32,432 nucleotides of DNA from Flavobacteriales bacterium UBA1993 (GTDB lineage: Bacteria; Bacteroidota; Bacteroidia; Flavobacteriales_G; Salibacteraceae): positions 1-32,432 of the forward strand of contig DDCZ01000066.1 in NCBI GenBank assembly GCA_002336485.1. Reading direction: 5' to 3'. Made by a program: the position numbers and the translations under genes. Shown piece by piece: positions 7,061 through 15,861 of the stretch. Within the stretch, counting starts at the first letter, position 1; each line of letters starts with the position of its first letter. Below the pieces are notes generated by a model that had not been told where the DNA came from, searched no databases, and saw only the letters and a list, made by a program, of their open reading frames with translations.

Positions 7061-9059
7061 AACGACCATTATCATATTTGTGTGCTTGCATGTTTCGCTC
7101 ATGTCCTTGGCTCAGCCAGCTATTAAAAAGGTGCGCTATAAGTGGAAGAACGAGCCTTCCATTACCGAGGTTGAGTCGAGCCTTGAAAAGGAGGATGCCT
7201 ATCTGGTTTTCAGAAAGGAGCAGGCAATTCACACATACAACACCGATCGAGGCTTCACTCCTCAATCGATTCGATCTGTTCATTGCAGAGTTAAGGTGTT
7301 ATCCCAGAAAGGAATCGATGAAAACTCAAATTTGAAATTTCGAGTTCATTCCAGTAATGATTTCACGCTTGTGGATGCTCGGGTAATAAAGAAAAAAGGA
7401 AAGCCTGTCAAGGTTAATGACGAGGGTATTCAGATAGTAAAGGAGTTGAACTATGGTATGTCATCGAGCTATTGGGTTGCCAAAATAAATGTCCCAAATG
7501 TGGAAATTGGTGATGAGATTGAATACAGGTATAGCTACAACTCCGATCGTTTTGCCGGGATAAATCATCGATTTTTTCACTCAAATTTGGCATGTCTTTC
7601 ATCGTCTTTCAAGCTTCAAGTTAGAGCCGGTTTGATTACAAAAATCCAATAGCACAACGGATTATCGGAACCGAAAAAGAAAACCGCGAATCAAGAGATG
7701 TTCGAGATTTTTCAATGGAAACTTGAGAATCTACCAGCAATAACAAACGATGCATATTCCATTTGGGAAGACGAGTTGCCCTATGTCTTTTATTATTTAG
7801 AAAAGGTGTATTACAATTCAAACCTGCCATATTGGATTTCGGAAGAATCCTGGGAGGGTGTAATCAATAGGTATGATTGGATTTTTAATGATAATGGAAA
7901 AACGAATGGGTTAAAACGGTGGGTAGAAGAGGAGATGGTCAAATTTGACGGGGAAGACTCCTTTGAGAAGTTTAGGTCATTTGTGCACCACGTGAATGGA
8001 ACTTATGACATAGTTCAAAAGCTTCCAGATTCAGAGGAGTTACTACCTCTAATTGATTATATCGCGAATCGACGCATAGACGAGGTTAATTTAACTGTGC
8101 TTTATGACAAACTACTAAAACATCTAGCGATTGAGTATGAACTAGTGTTTGCAAGAAATAGGTACGAGGGAGAGGTCGATGCGATGTCGATTTCCGGCGG
8201 GCAATTTACTAATGTTGGGCTTCGAATTCAGGACAATGAAGGTGGGTTTCATTATTTGTTTCCGTCAAAAAGATACAGCAATTGGCTTCTAGGGGAGGTT
8301 CCGTATTACCTATAAGGTACCAAGGCCATGTTCTTGCGATTTGAGAGTCGCAACGAAAATAAAGCGTCAGCAAGCTTTGGTGTGCTCCCGAAGAACAGCC
8401 TAGCGGACAACACTATTCAGACTGATATTTCTGCCCACCTCGACTTGGAAAGCCTAAAGGCAACGTATGAAATCCGTTTGAAGCTTGCTGGTATTTTCAG
8501 CTCGAATACCCGCAGGGTTTTGTTAGAATATTCGGAAGCAGATAACATTGATGAATTGGAAGAAGATTTATTTGGTGTTGATTTACAGGAAATGACCATT
8601 GACTCAATTTGGATAGCCTCCATAAATAAATCCTTTCCATTCAGTTGCGTGGTGCGGATTAAGGCGTCTCAACCAAGGGCGGTAAAGAAGGTGGGTGATG
8701 GGGTGTATAGTTTGCGTTTGGCGGAGATGTTTTTGCACGACCTTTTAGTTGACTACGAAGATGAAAGGCTTTTGGCTCTTGTACCACCTGGGTATTTTAG
8801 ACAAATGACACGGGTTCCGCTGCATGGTGAAGGGTTGTTGTTTCAAAACACGGAAAGCAACCAGTATTCGCATCAAAACACAGTAGGGAAGTGTGGTCTG
8901 CAACTTGATGAATCCACTGCGGGCATTTTAATTGCAGCATCCCAATACGCCATTGCGACGAATAAGATTCCGGCAGAAGCTTATCATGAACTAAAAGAAT
9001 TGAATGACTTGGTCAAGTCGCATCGAGATTTGGAGGTTCTTTTCAGAATTTCAAAATAG
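7038..9059 (+). pseudogene. Second DUF3857 protein, inactive transglutaminase-like domain, two in-frame nonsense codons
   Basis: From the ATG at 7038 a convincing signal peptide (cleavage after MSLAQ) leads into a DUF3857 domain (RSVHCRVKVLSQKG, then VEIGDEIEYRYSY). The frame is stopped by TAG at 7650 (codon 205) and again by TAA at 8313 (codon 426), but stays in the same phase throughout and reads as one 673-codon protein. The sequence across the first stop continues as HNGLSEPKKK and across the second as GTKAMFLRFE, both normal family continuations. The transglutaminase-like segment around 8090-8300 keeps the fold pattern (LLKHLAIEYELVFARNR) but lacks the catalytic Cys and His, unlike the upstream paralogue. 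The pieces 7038-7652, 7698-8315 and 8328-9059 could be called separately, but they are one broken gene. Confidence 0.8.
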
Positions 9060-9133
9060 TACGCAACCATATTGGCGTTTATTAGATAAAATATTCGCAG
9101 GTTCCCAACCCATAGCCATCCTATCCTACTGAA

Positions 9134-10015
9134 TCACATCCCAATTGAAGCTCCTATCTCCTCCACATTGGTTCGTATTGTAATCGCCAAATCGTCTGTT
9201 GGTAGATCGTCAGGGTCAATACCAAACGGATCTTCAATGGTCTCTGCGATGAGCTCCAAGCTGGCCAGCGTGTAGAATGTGAACAGTGTTGCCAGGATGG
9301 TCCAATAATGGAAATCTCCTACAAAGGCCAAGGGCATCGAAACGATGTAGACAAAAATGAATTTCTTGATGAAGATGTTGTAGTTATAAGGGATGGGTGT
9401 CTTTTTAATGCGTTCGCACGCCCCGCAGATGTCGGTAAAGGCATTCACATCCTCAAGCATGGCCAAATAGGAGGCCTGGCTTAAGTCATGCTTTTTGAAG
9501 GCTGTGAGCGTATCAAGTTGCATGTGCTCTGCAATAATATTTGGAACATGTTTTCGCTCGGTGTCAACTTCTATCGTGTCGGGAATTCGAGAAAAAAGCT
9601 CTTCAATTTCAATGTTGTTACGCAGGTGTCCTCTAAGAACATCCGCGTAGGCCCAAATTGAATGAAACATGCGCATTCTTAATTCGACATCTTCCGCTGG
9701 AATGAATGCGTGAATCTTTAGGGCAAGGTTGCGGCTCACATTCACCAATGCACCCCATTGTTTTCGTCCTTCCCACCATCGATCATAGGCTGTGTTTGTC
9801 CGGAAAACGAGTAAAAGCGAGATCACGAAGCCCAATAAGGAGTGCATGACCGTAACGGAACGGGGCTCCAGCTTCAAGACTTCTTCTGAAATGTAGACAA
9901 CCAACCCCGCATAGATTGCTATAGAAACCATTACCCAGATTAGTTTCCGAAAGGTATCCGACTTATGAAACTTGAAAATGAGACCGAACCAGTCCTTGGG
10001 GTTGTATTTGACCAT
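9134..10015 (-). CDS. Bestrophin-family anion channel protein
   Basis: The product (293 residues from the ATG at 10015, which gives MVKYNPKDWFGLIFKF) matches the bacterial bestrophin/UPF0187 family, pentameric membrane channels for chloride or other anions. Signature features are the first membrane segment after DTFRKLIW, the second segment ending LLLVFRTNTAYDRWWEGRKQWG, and the C-terminal IEDPFGIDPDDLPTDD block, which is the family's most diagnostic motif. Two more hydrophobic segments lie near residues 215-255. An upstream TTG at 10036 would add seven residues but is less likely than the ATG. It is convergent with the DUF3857 pair across 74 bases, where I see no terminator hairpin, and divergent from pepT. 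Confidence 0.93.
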   Translation of the reverse strand: MVKYNPKDWFGLIFKFHKSDTFRKLIWVMVSIAIYAGLVVYISEEVLKLEPRSVTVMHSLLGFVISLLLVFRTNTAYDRWWEGRKQWGALVNVSRNLALKIHAFIPAEDVELRMRMFHSIWAYADVLRGHLRNNIEIEELFSRIPDTIEVDTERKHVPNIIAEHMQLDTLTAFKKHDLSQASYLAMLEDVNAFTDICGACERIKKTPIPYNYNIFIKKFIFVYIVSMPLAFVGDFHYWTILATLFTFYTLASLELIAETIEDPFGIDPDDLPTDDLAITIRTNVEEIGASIGM

Positions 10016-10170
10016 GTGCAATGTAGTTGATGGCAAAAGAATATCATTTCAGCGAATCGGGTCTAGATATCTCGAATGAATGTTGAATTCTAAGATTCTA
10101 TTCTGACTAGAAGGCGATTTCTTGAATTGAGATCCGTTGGCTAATATCGCGTTCAAGAAATTTGAAACCC

Positions 10171-11412
10171 ATGGAGCACACATTTACCGTAGTAGACCGA
10201 TTTGTTCGATACGCCAAAATCGACACCCAAAGTGACCCGCACAGCGAGACCACGCCATCAACGGAAAAGCAGAAGGATTTGAGTCGCCTGCTCGTGCAAG
10301 AACTGTTGGATCTCGGAGTATCGGATGCGGAAATGGATGAACATGGTTATGTCTATGCAACCTTAAAATCGAATTCGCCGAAAAAAGTGCCTACGATTTG
10401 CTTTTGTTCGCATGTAGACACTTCGCCAGAATCGAGCGGTGCCAATGTGAACCCTACCTTTCATAAGAACTATGATGGTTCGGTTATCTCCTTGCCAATG
10501 AATGCGGAGGTGAAGATCGATCCAGCCGAGCACCCTGAACTTGCGACCAAAGTTGGAATGGATATTATCACCTCGGATGGCACAACACTTCTTGGGGCAG
10601 ATAACAAAGCTGGTGTAGCGGAGATCATGGATATGGTGGCTTACTTCCAAGCAAATCCTGACCAACCCCACGGCGATGTAAGAATTCTCTTCACTCCTGA
10701 TGAGGAAATTGGAAGGGGTGCAGACAAGGTTGATATTGAAAAATTAGGAGCCAAATACGGCTACACTGTTGATGGCGAGGCACTTGGTTCATTTGAAGAT
10801 GAAACCTTCTCGGCCGATATGGTCAAGGTGATTATTCGAGGTGTGAATACGCATCCGGGTTTTGCCAAAGACCAAATGGAGAGTGCGCTGAAGGCAGCTT
10901 CTGCGTTTATCGACTTGCTGCCAAAAGATGGGTGGTCGCCTGAAACAACAGATAAACGAGAAGGCTTTGTGCATCCCTATGAAATGAACGGTGGAGTAGA
11001 GTCAATGGAGCTCATTTTCATTATCCGTTCGTTTGTGGATGCTGATTTGGCTGTGTACGAGGCGGAACTGGAAGGATTGCTTCAAACTGCCATGGAGGCC
11101 TTTCCAAATTCTACTTATTCTTTCGCGGCAAGCGCGCAATACCGAAACATGAAGAACGTGATTGATGGCTGCCCTGAAGTGTCGCAATTTGCTAAGGAAG
11201 CCATTGAAAGAACAGGGTTGACTGTTCGGGCAGGAAGCATTCGGGGTGGAACGGACGGTTCGAAACTCTCATTTATGGGGCTGCCTTGCCCAAACATTTT
11301 TGCCGGTGAGCACGCATTTCATAGTAAGATGGAGTGGGCGTGTGTGCAGGACATGGAGAAGGCCGTGGAAACACTGGTCAACTTAGTTCAGATCTGGGAA
11401 GAGCGCAGCTAA
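10171..11412 (+). CDS. pepT: Peptidase T (tripeptide aminopeptidase, M20 family)
   Basis: The 413-residue dizinc exopeptidase removes N-terminal residues from tripeptides in the cytoplasm. The M20 metal-site and catalytic residues are visible: CSHVDTS (H81, D83), GADNKAG (D144, bridging), PDEEIGRG (E178 catalytic base, E179), and the C-terminal GEHAFHS (H384). The peptidase T hallmarks YTVDGE and THPGFAKDQM are also present, and the family dimerization lid lies in the middle. I chose the ATG at 10171 rather than the TTG at 10162 because it gives the normal start MEHTFTVVDRFVRYAKIDTQS. The gap of about 155 bases to the bestrophin start holds no exact -7 box that I can see. Confidence 0.95.
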   Translation: MEHTFTVVDRFVRYAKIDTQSDPHSETTPSTEKQKDLSRLLVQELLDLGVSDAEMDEHGYVYATLKSNSPKKVPTICFCSHVDTSPESSGANVNPTFHKNYDGSVISLPMNAEVKIDPAEHPELATKVGMDIITSDGTTLLGADNKAGVAEIMDMVAYFQANPDQPHGDVRILFTPDEEIGRGADKVDIEKLGAKYGYTVDGEALGSFEDETFSADMVKVIIRGVNTHPGFAKDQMESALKAASAFIDLLPKDGWSPETTDKREGFVHPYEMNGGVESMELIFIIRSFVDADLAVYEAELEGLLQTAMEAFPNSTYSFAASAQYRNMKNVIDGCPEVSQFAKEAIERTGLTVRAGSIRGGTDGSKLSFMGLPCPNIFAGEHAFHSKMEWACVQDMEKAVETLVNLVQIWEERS

Positions 11413-11488
11413 AATTGCGAGATTACGCATGGGGTTTGGTACGTGAATTTTATTTGAAACAACTATCATTGGGAATACCTCATAAACT

Positions 11489-13180
11489 ATGAACCGAATC
11501 CTGTTGTTCGCGCTGACACTGATTTTCCCGTTTTTCGGTGGGGCTCAATTTGTGAATCCTCTGCTTATTCCGGATACCATATCAGGCACTGAGTTTAATC
11601 TTGTATTGGATGAATCATCCGTCGAATTTCTCAGCGGAGATAGCACCGCTACATATGGCATTAATCAGGATTATTTAGGACCAACCCTTATTATGAATGC
11701 CGGAGATTTTGTGGAAATGAGCGTGACAAATTTGCTCAACGACACCACGACCATGCACTGGCATGGCATGCATGTAGCACCGGAAGATGATGGAGGGCCA
11801 CATACAGCGATTAATCCCGGCGAAACGTGGGAACCCGATTTCACAGTAATCGAAGAGGCAACGACTTTTTGGTATCATCCCCATTTGCACACAAAAACGG
11901 CCAATCAGGTCTATTACGGTGCGGCCGGTATGATTATCATCCGCGACGAACATGAAGCTGGTCTAGATCTTCCGCGTGATTACGGAGTGGATGACATTCC
12001 GATCATTGTGCAAGACAAGTCCTTTGACGAAGACAATCAGCTAGTTTTTAATATAATGGCCGATACCATGATGGTCAATGGTACGCTAGCACCATACCTC
12101 GAAGTGCCAGCACAGCGAGTGCGGTTTCGCTTTTTGAATGCTTCATTACAGCGGGTATACAACATCCTTTTGCCTCCGAATACAAACCCAACAATGATTG
12201 GAAGTGATGGAGGATTACTTGAGTCTCCAGTGGGTATTCCAAGCGTTATTATGTCTCCAGGAGAGCGCCTAGAAATCATCGCTGACTTTAGCGGCCTTCA
12301 AGACTCGGTGATGTATATGCGCAGTGCTGGATCTGAATTGCCATTTGGTATGTCTGGCGGTCCCGGCGGGCTAGATGGCCCTCCTGGAAATAATTTAGAT
12401 AGCAATGACTTTGATTTTCTTGAGCTAAGAATAGTGGCGCCCACCTCCAATCCAGCTGGGCCAATTCCCACAACCCTCAATAGCCTTTCTATCTGGGATG
12501 AAAGCGAAGCTGACGTGTATCGAATTAAGGTATTTGACACACTTGATGCTGGCTTTCCATACTACATTAATGGAACTCCATTTGATCATCACCATGTGAA
12601 TGATACCGTGTACCTCGATGACATTGAGATATGGGAATTGAGAAACGAGACAGATATTGCGCACCCATTTCACATTCATGATGTTCAGTTTTATGTGTTA
12701 GATGTCAACGGCCACGAGCCTCCAGCGCCGTTAGCTGGTCGCAAAGATGTTGTTATGTTGAATGTTGGTGACACCATTCGCTTCATCACCAAATTTGAGG
12801 ACTTCACAGATTCAATTATTCCGTACATGTATCACTGTCACAACCTGTTTCACGAAGATGCAGGAATGATGGGACAGTTTGTCGTTCTTGATCCGGCAGA
12901 TACCATAACTGGAGTTGATGGAAAACGAATTCAACAAACTGATATAACGCTGTACCCAAACCCGGCAGCCGATTTCTTGATAATGGAGAGCCCCATGGAA
13001 ATGGTGAATGCCCATGACATAGCCATAATAAATATGGTTGGCCAGCAAATGGATGTTCCGGTGCTGCAACTATCACCTCAAAGGGTGGGCGTGAATGTTT
13101 CCAAGCTTAGGAAGGGCTCCTATATCGTGAAACTAGAAACAGAAGATGAGATTCGGGCTCAAGTCATCGTGGTCGAGTAA
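11489..13180 (+). CDS. T9SS-secreted multicopper oxidase
   Basis: The 563-residue protein has a signal peptide (MNRILLFALTLIFPFFGGAQ), three cupredoxin domains and a T9SS sorting domain at about 485-563 (ITLYPNPAADF to the end). All copper ligands are present: H90 and H92 in MHWHGMHV, H130 and H132 in WYHPHLH, H392, H395 and H397 in HPFHIH, and H449-C450-H451, H455 and M460 in YHCHNLFHEDAGM. The spacing matches CueO-type enzymes. Such oxidases couple substrate oxidation to oxygen reduction; likely substrates are Cu(I), Fe(II) or Mn(II), and sequence alone does not decide. There is no Met-rich insert of the CueO kind. It ends flush against the convergent oxidoreductase gene. The FTR1 permease less than 3 kb away hints at a ferroxidase role, which is inference. 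Confidence 0.93.
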   Translation: MNRILLFALTLIFPFFGGAQFVNPLLIPDTISGTEFNLVLDESSVEFLSGDSTATYGINQDYLGPTLIMNAGDFVEMSVTNLLNDTTTMHWHGMHVAPEDDGGPHTAINPGETWEPDFTVIEEATTFWYHPHLHTKTANQVYYGAAGMIIIRDEHEAGLDLPRDYGVDDIPIIVQDKSFDEDNQLVFNIMADTMMVNGTLAPYLEVPAQRVRFRFLNASLQRVYNILLPPNTNPTMIGSDGGLLESPVGIPSVIMSPGERLEIIADFSGLQDSVMYMRSAGSELPFGMSGGPGGLDGPPGNNLDSNDFDFLELRIVAPTSNPAGPIPTTLNSLSIWDESEADVYRIKVFDTLDAGFPYYINGTPFDHHHVNDTVYLDDIEIWELRNETDIAHPFHIHDVQFYVLDVNGHEPPAPLAGRKDVVMLNVGDTIRFITKFEDFTDSIIPYMYHCHNLFHEDAGMMGQFVVLDPADTITGVDGKRIQQTDITLYPNPAADFLIMESPMEMVNAHDIAIINMVGQQMDVPVLQLSPQRVGVNVSKLRKGSYIVKLETEDEIRAQVIVVE

Positions 13181-14143
13181 TTATTCGCTAATGCTGACTA
13201 CTGCCTTGCCGAGTATTTTACCAGAACAGAGGTCATTCATAGCCACTATCGCCGCGTCAAGCTTATATGTTTTACCGATCATCGGTTTAATCTTACTCGA
13301 CTGGCACAGCTCAATAATTTCGTCCAATCCTTGATTGGCTTCTACGGTTAACAGAAAGGCTGACTTTTCACCTGAAAACAGCCACTTGCCAGTGATCACG
13401 ACCTGTAAAATGCGCTTAATTGAGCCGCCTACGAGGATATACGTTCCTTTTGGTTTTAAGACGGGCTCAAAGTCCTTGATCCTGCGCTTTCCAACTAGGT
13501 CTAGGATGACGTCAAATTGAGTTTTGGCTGAGCACACATCGTCTACCTGAAAATCGACGGTTTTATCCGCACCCGCCTCAAGCATCAGTTCGGATTTTAA
13601 TGCGCTATCTACGGCAGTGACATTGGCTCCATACAACTTCCCCAATTGAATGGCGAATGTTCCCGAGCCGCCTCCGCCGCCTAACACAAGTAAGTTTTGG
13701 CCGGCCGATAATTTGGTTTTTTGCTTCAACGCTTGCAGTGCCACAAGCGCCGCCTGCGGCAGGGCAGAGGCCGTTTCAAAGGATATGTTGTCCGGCTTTT
13801 TTGTCAAGAGTTTTTCAGGAATGCAGGCAAACTCGGCAAGGCCACCCCAGGAGCCAAGCGCATCGCCAAAAACGGCATCACCAATCTCAAACCTGGAGCA
13901 ACCCTCTCCTTTTGATTCAATTACGCCGGCTATATCGGAACCAAGCACATTGTACCTAGGTTTGAATAGTCCCCAAATCCTAGTGTAGAAAGGTTTTCCA
14001 TTTAAGAATTCCCTATCGGACGCATTCAGCGAGGTGGCATGGACTCGAATAAGGACTTCGCCAGTCTTTGGGCTGGGCTTCTCAAGTTCCTTGATTTGAA
14101 GCTGCTCAATACCACCGTAAGCTTCGTAGTAGAGTGCTCTCAT
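13181..14143 (-). CDS. NAD(P)-dependent medium-chain oxidoreductase (quinone reductase-like, zinc-free)
   Basis: The 320-residue protein is a medium-chain dehydrogenase/reductase of the quinone oxidoreductase type. It has an N-terminal GroES-like domain (GEVLIRVHATSLNASDREF, then VLGSDIAGVIESKGEG), a dinucleotide-binding core with LLVLGGGGGSGTFAIQLGK, and a C-terminal completion of the GroES-like domain (KILGKAVVSI). The Cys ligands of zinc alcohol dehydrogenases are missing, so a zinc-independent enzyme using NADPH is likely. The substrate is unknown. It is the last gene of a minus-strand run from FTR1 and lies 20 bases after the hydrolase gene. Its stop codon directly abuts that of the multicopper oxidase. 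Confidence 0.88.
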   Translation of the reverse strand: MRALYYEAYGGIEQLQIKELEKPSPKTGEVLIRVHATSLNASDREFLNGKPFYTRIWGLFKPRYNVLGSDIAGVIESKGEGCSRFEIGDAVFGDALGSWGGLAEFACIPEKLLTKKPDNISFETASALPQAALVALQALKQKTKLSAGQNLLVLGGGGGSGTFAIQLGKLYGANVTAVDSALKSELMLEAGADKTVDFQVDDVCSAKTQFDVILDLVGKRRIKDFEPVLKPKGTYILVGGSIKRILQVVITGKWLFSGEKSAFLLTVEANQGLDEIIELCQSSKIKPMIGKTYKLDAAIVAMNDLCSGKILGKAVVSISE

Positions 14144-14163
14144 GGGTTAGTCATCTTGGAAGC

Positions 14164-15192
14164 TTATTTATTACGGTTAATGAATTCTATGATTTCCGCG
14201 GCGAAAAGTTCAGGTTCGTTCACCATAGGTGAGTGGCCGCTGTATTGAAATATTACCAATTCCTTATCCGCTGAAGATACCTTGTTAAACCCATCTTTTC
14301 CTAGTTGAGGTGGCACTACGAAGTCATATTTCCCCCACAAAAAGAGGCATGGAACATCAATCAGGTGGAGTGCGTCCGTCATTGAGCTGGCTTCAACTTC
14401 ATCGTGAATGACCCCAGAAGTGTAATTCCCCATAAGCCAACTTGTGAGCATGTTTGTTGGGCCGGTAAGCGGAGCGAAGCTTTCATCTCCGCTCTCCAAG
14501 ATTCCATCATCCAACAGCATTTGTTCTGCTTCGTATGCCTTCGAGTTGATTTCGCCACCCTCATCGGAGGTTATGGCATTGGTGTCCACTGCGAGGGCCC
14601 AATCTGAAATCTCCTGCCACTTAGCCACGTTGTTGCCTTCAGCGATCTGTTCAGCGCTGATGGATCTGAACATTTTTATCGCTTCCACATTGAGTTTGGG
14701 AATGTCATGAGCTCCATCAGCTTCAATCCAGCCGTCAATCAAAACACGGTTTGAATCATTGATCATGAATGCAGTTCCAAGTGTTCCGCCCCAGCTGTGT
14801 CCAAGCACGAAGATTTTTGAATCACTTCCATAGTGTTTCTTCATGGTAAGCACCACGGCCTTTAAGTCATTCGCCATTTGGCCAATGGTAATGTCGGATT
14901 GTGTGTAGTGTCCTTGCGCCATACCTTGACCACGTTGATCCCAATAAGCAAAGGCGAATTTCTCTTCTAGAATATCCTGCGACTCTCCATTGCTGTATTC
15001 AAGACCATTGCCACCGGGGCCGCCATGAACAAGGATCACAAAACACTTTGATGCGCCATTTCCGCGCACATAGACGGGCATGTCAGCACCGTTGTTCTTA
15101 ACGAATATCGTTTCGTTTAACGCCGTAATCGTGTCATCTTGGCAACCAGCCATTGATATGGCCACTAGTAATATTGGTAGTAGCTTTTTCAT
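14164..15192 (-). CDS. Lipoprotein alpha/beta hydrolase (proline iminopeptidase-like)
   Basis: The 342-residue protein opens with a lipoprotein signal, MKKLLPILLVAISMAGC, with Cys17 as the expected lipidated residue. The hydrolase core follows. The oxyanion-hole motif HGGPGG at 56-61 is characteristic of the proline iminopeptidase group (S33), WDQRGQG is at 84-90, and the nucleophile elbow GHSWGG has Ser133. Likely acid and base residues are the Asp in LWGKYDFVVPP and the His in QYSGHSPM. Membrane anchoring suggests it acts in the periplasm or on the outer membrane, possibly on small peptides or esters. The ATG overlaps the stop of the upstream gene in TAATG, so the two are translationally coupled. 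Confidence 0.88.
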   Translation of the reverse strand: MKKLLPILLVAISMAGCQDDTITALNETIFVKNNGADMPVYVRGNGASKCFVILVHGGPGGNGLEYSNGESQDILEEKFAFAYWDQRGQGMAQGHYTQSDITIGQMANDLKAVVLTMKKHYGSDSKIFVLGHSWGGTLGTAFMINDSNRVLIDGWIEADGAHDIPKLNVEAIKMFRSISAEQIAEGNNVAKWQEISDWALAVDTNAITSDEGGEINSKAYEAEQMLLDDGILESGDESFAPLTGPTNMLTSWLMGNYTSGVIHDEVEASSMTDALHLIDVPCLFLWGKYDFVVPPQLGKDGFNKVSSADKELVIFQYSGHSPMVNEPELFAAEIIEFINRNK

Positions 15193-15806
15193 TATTGCAC
15201 GGGCTTTTTGTGGAATCCGAGTCGAAGTTCAGTGGTGAGGTAGGGCAGCAAAAACGAGTTGTAACCAACTAGGTATGTAGCTGCAATGCGCAAGTGCCAC
15301 CATTGCAAGGCTCGGCTGTCTCTTCGATATCTGCCGTAGCCAATAAACTGTGTAATACCTCCATAACCCGCGCTTCCAAAACTCCTGCTTGAGACCTCTC
15401 CGGAGTCATCAACCACATATGCGTTCGGAAAGAAGTTTCGCATATATGCGCCCCCAATTCCCAATTGATACTGCATTCTTCGCTTCGTTGTTTTGCGATA
15501 TTCAATGGTGTATGTGTTCAATAACGATGTGCTTGTTTGAGGGTGCCACAATACGCCCAAGTTTGTCGCGGCCACAATTTGATGCACCCTGATTGTGTTG
15601 ATTGCTCCACGTCCTTCCTTCACCTTAGATTTAAGTTTTACAGCGTCGACTAGGCCGTATTCAAGACCGAAATTCACCCCAGGTCTTATTGCGTTATTAC
15701 TCAGATAACCAATGTGATATGATAATTCACGTGAATCAGGAGTTTGACCCTGTGTTCGTGCAGTTAACGCGCTGAAAAGGAGGAGGCAGGCAAGAATTAA
15801 TTTCAT
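15192..15806 (-). CDS. Predicted small outer-membrane beta-barrel protein
   Basis: From the ATG at 15806 the protein is 204 residues with the signal peptide MKLILACLLLFSALTARTQG. An ATG at 15830 would add eight residues (MPNIFVHP), but that extension lies across the probable promoter box and gives a poorer signal peptide. The mature part has alternating hydrophobic and polar strands with many Tyr, Gly and Arg, for example YHIGYLSNNAIRPGVNFGLEYG and LGIGGAYMRNFFPNAYV, and ends with the strand LTTELRLGFH, which is typical of outer-membrane barrels. No family is recognised. It lies between FTR1 and the hydrolase; whether it serves iron uptake is unknown. Confidence 0.68.
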   Translation of the reverse strand: MKLILACLLLFSALTARTQGQTPDSRELSYHIGYLSNNAIRPGVNFGLEYGLVDAVKLKSKVKEGRGAINTIRVHQIVAATNLGVLWHPQTSTSLLNTYTIEYRKTTKRRMQYQLGIGGAYMRNFFPNAYVVDDSGEVSSRSFGSAGYGGITQFIGYGRYRRDSRALQWWHLRIAATYLVGYNSFLLPYLTTELRLGFHKKPVQ

Positions 15807-15814
15807 GGGATGAA

Positions 15815-15822
15815 CAAATATA
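15815..15822 (-). promoter_or_regulatory. Bacteroidota -7 box (TATATTTG, minus strand)
   Basis: The minus strand reads TATATTTG, an exact TAnnTTTG match, nine bases before the ATG at 15806. This supports that start and suggests that the barrel protein, hydrolase and oxidoreductase can be transcribed separately from FTR1, with a very short leader. No -33 TTG is evident. Confidence 0.4.
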
Positions 15823-15861
15823 TTAGGCAAACGTGGCCCGCGAAATGAATATTTTAATCGC

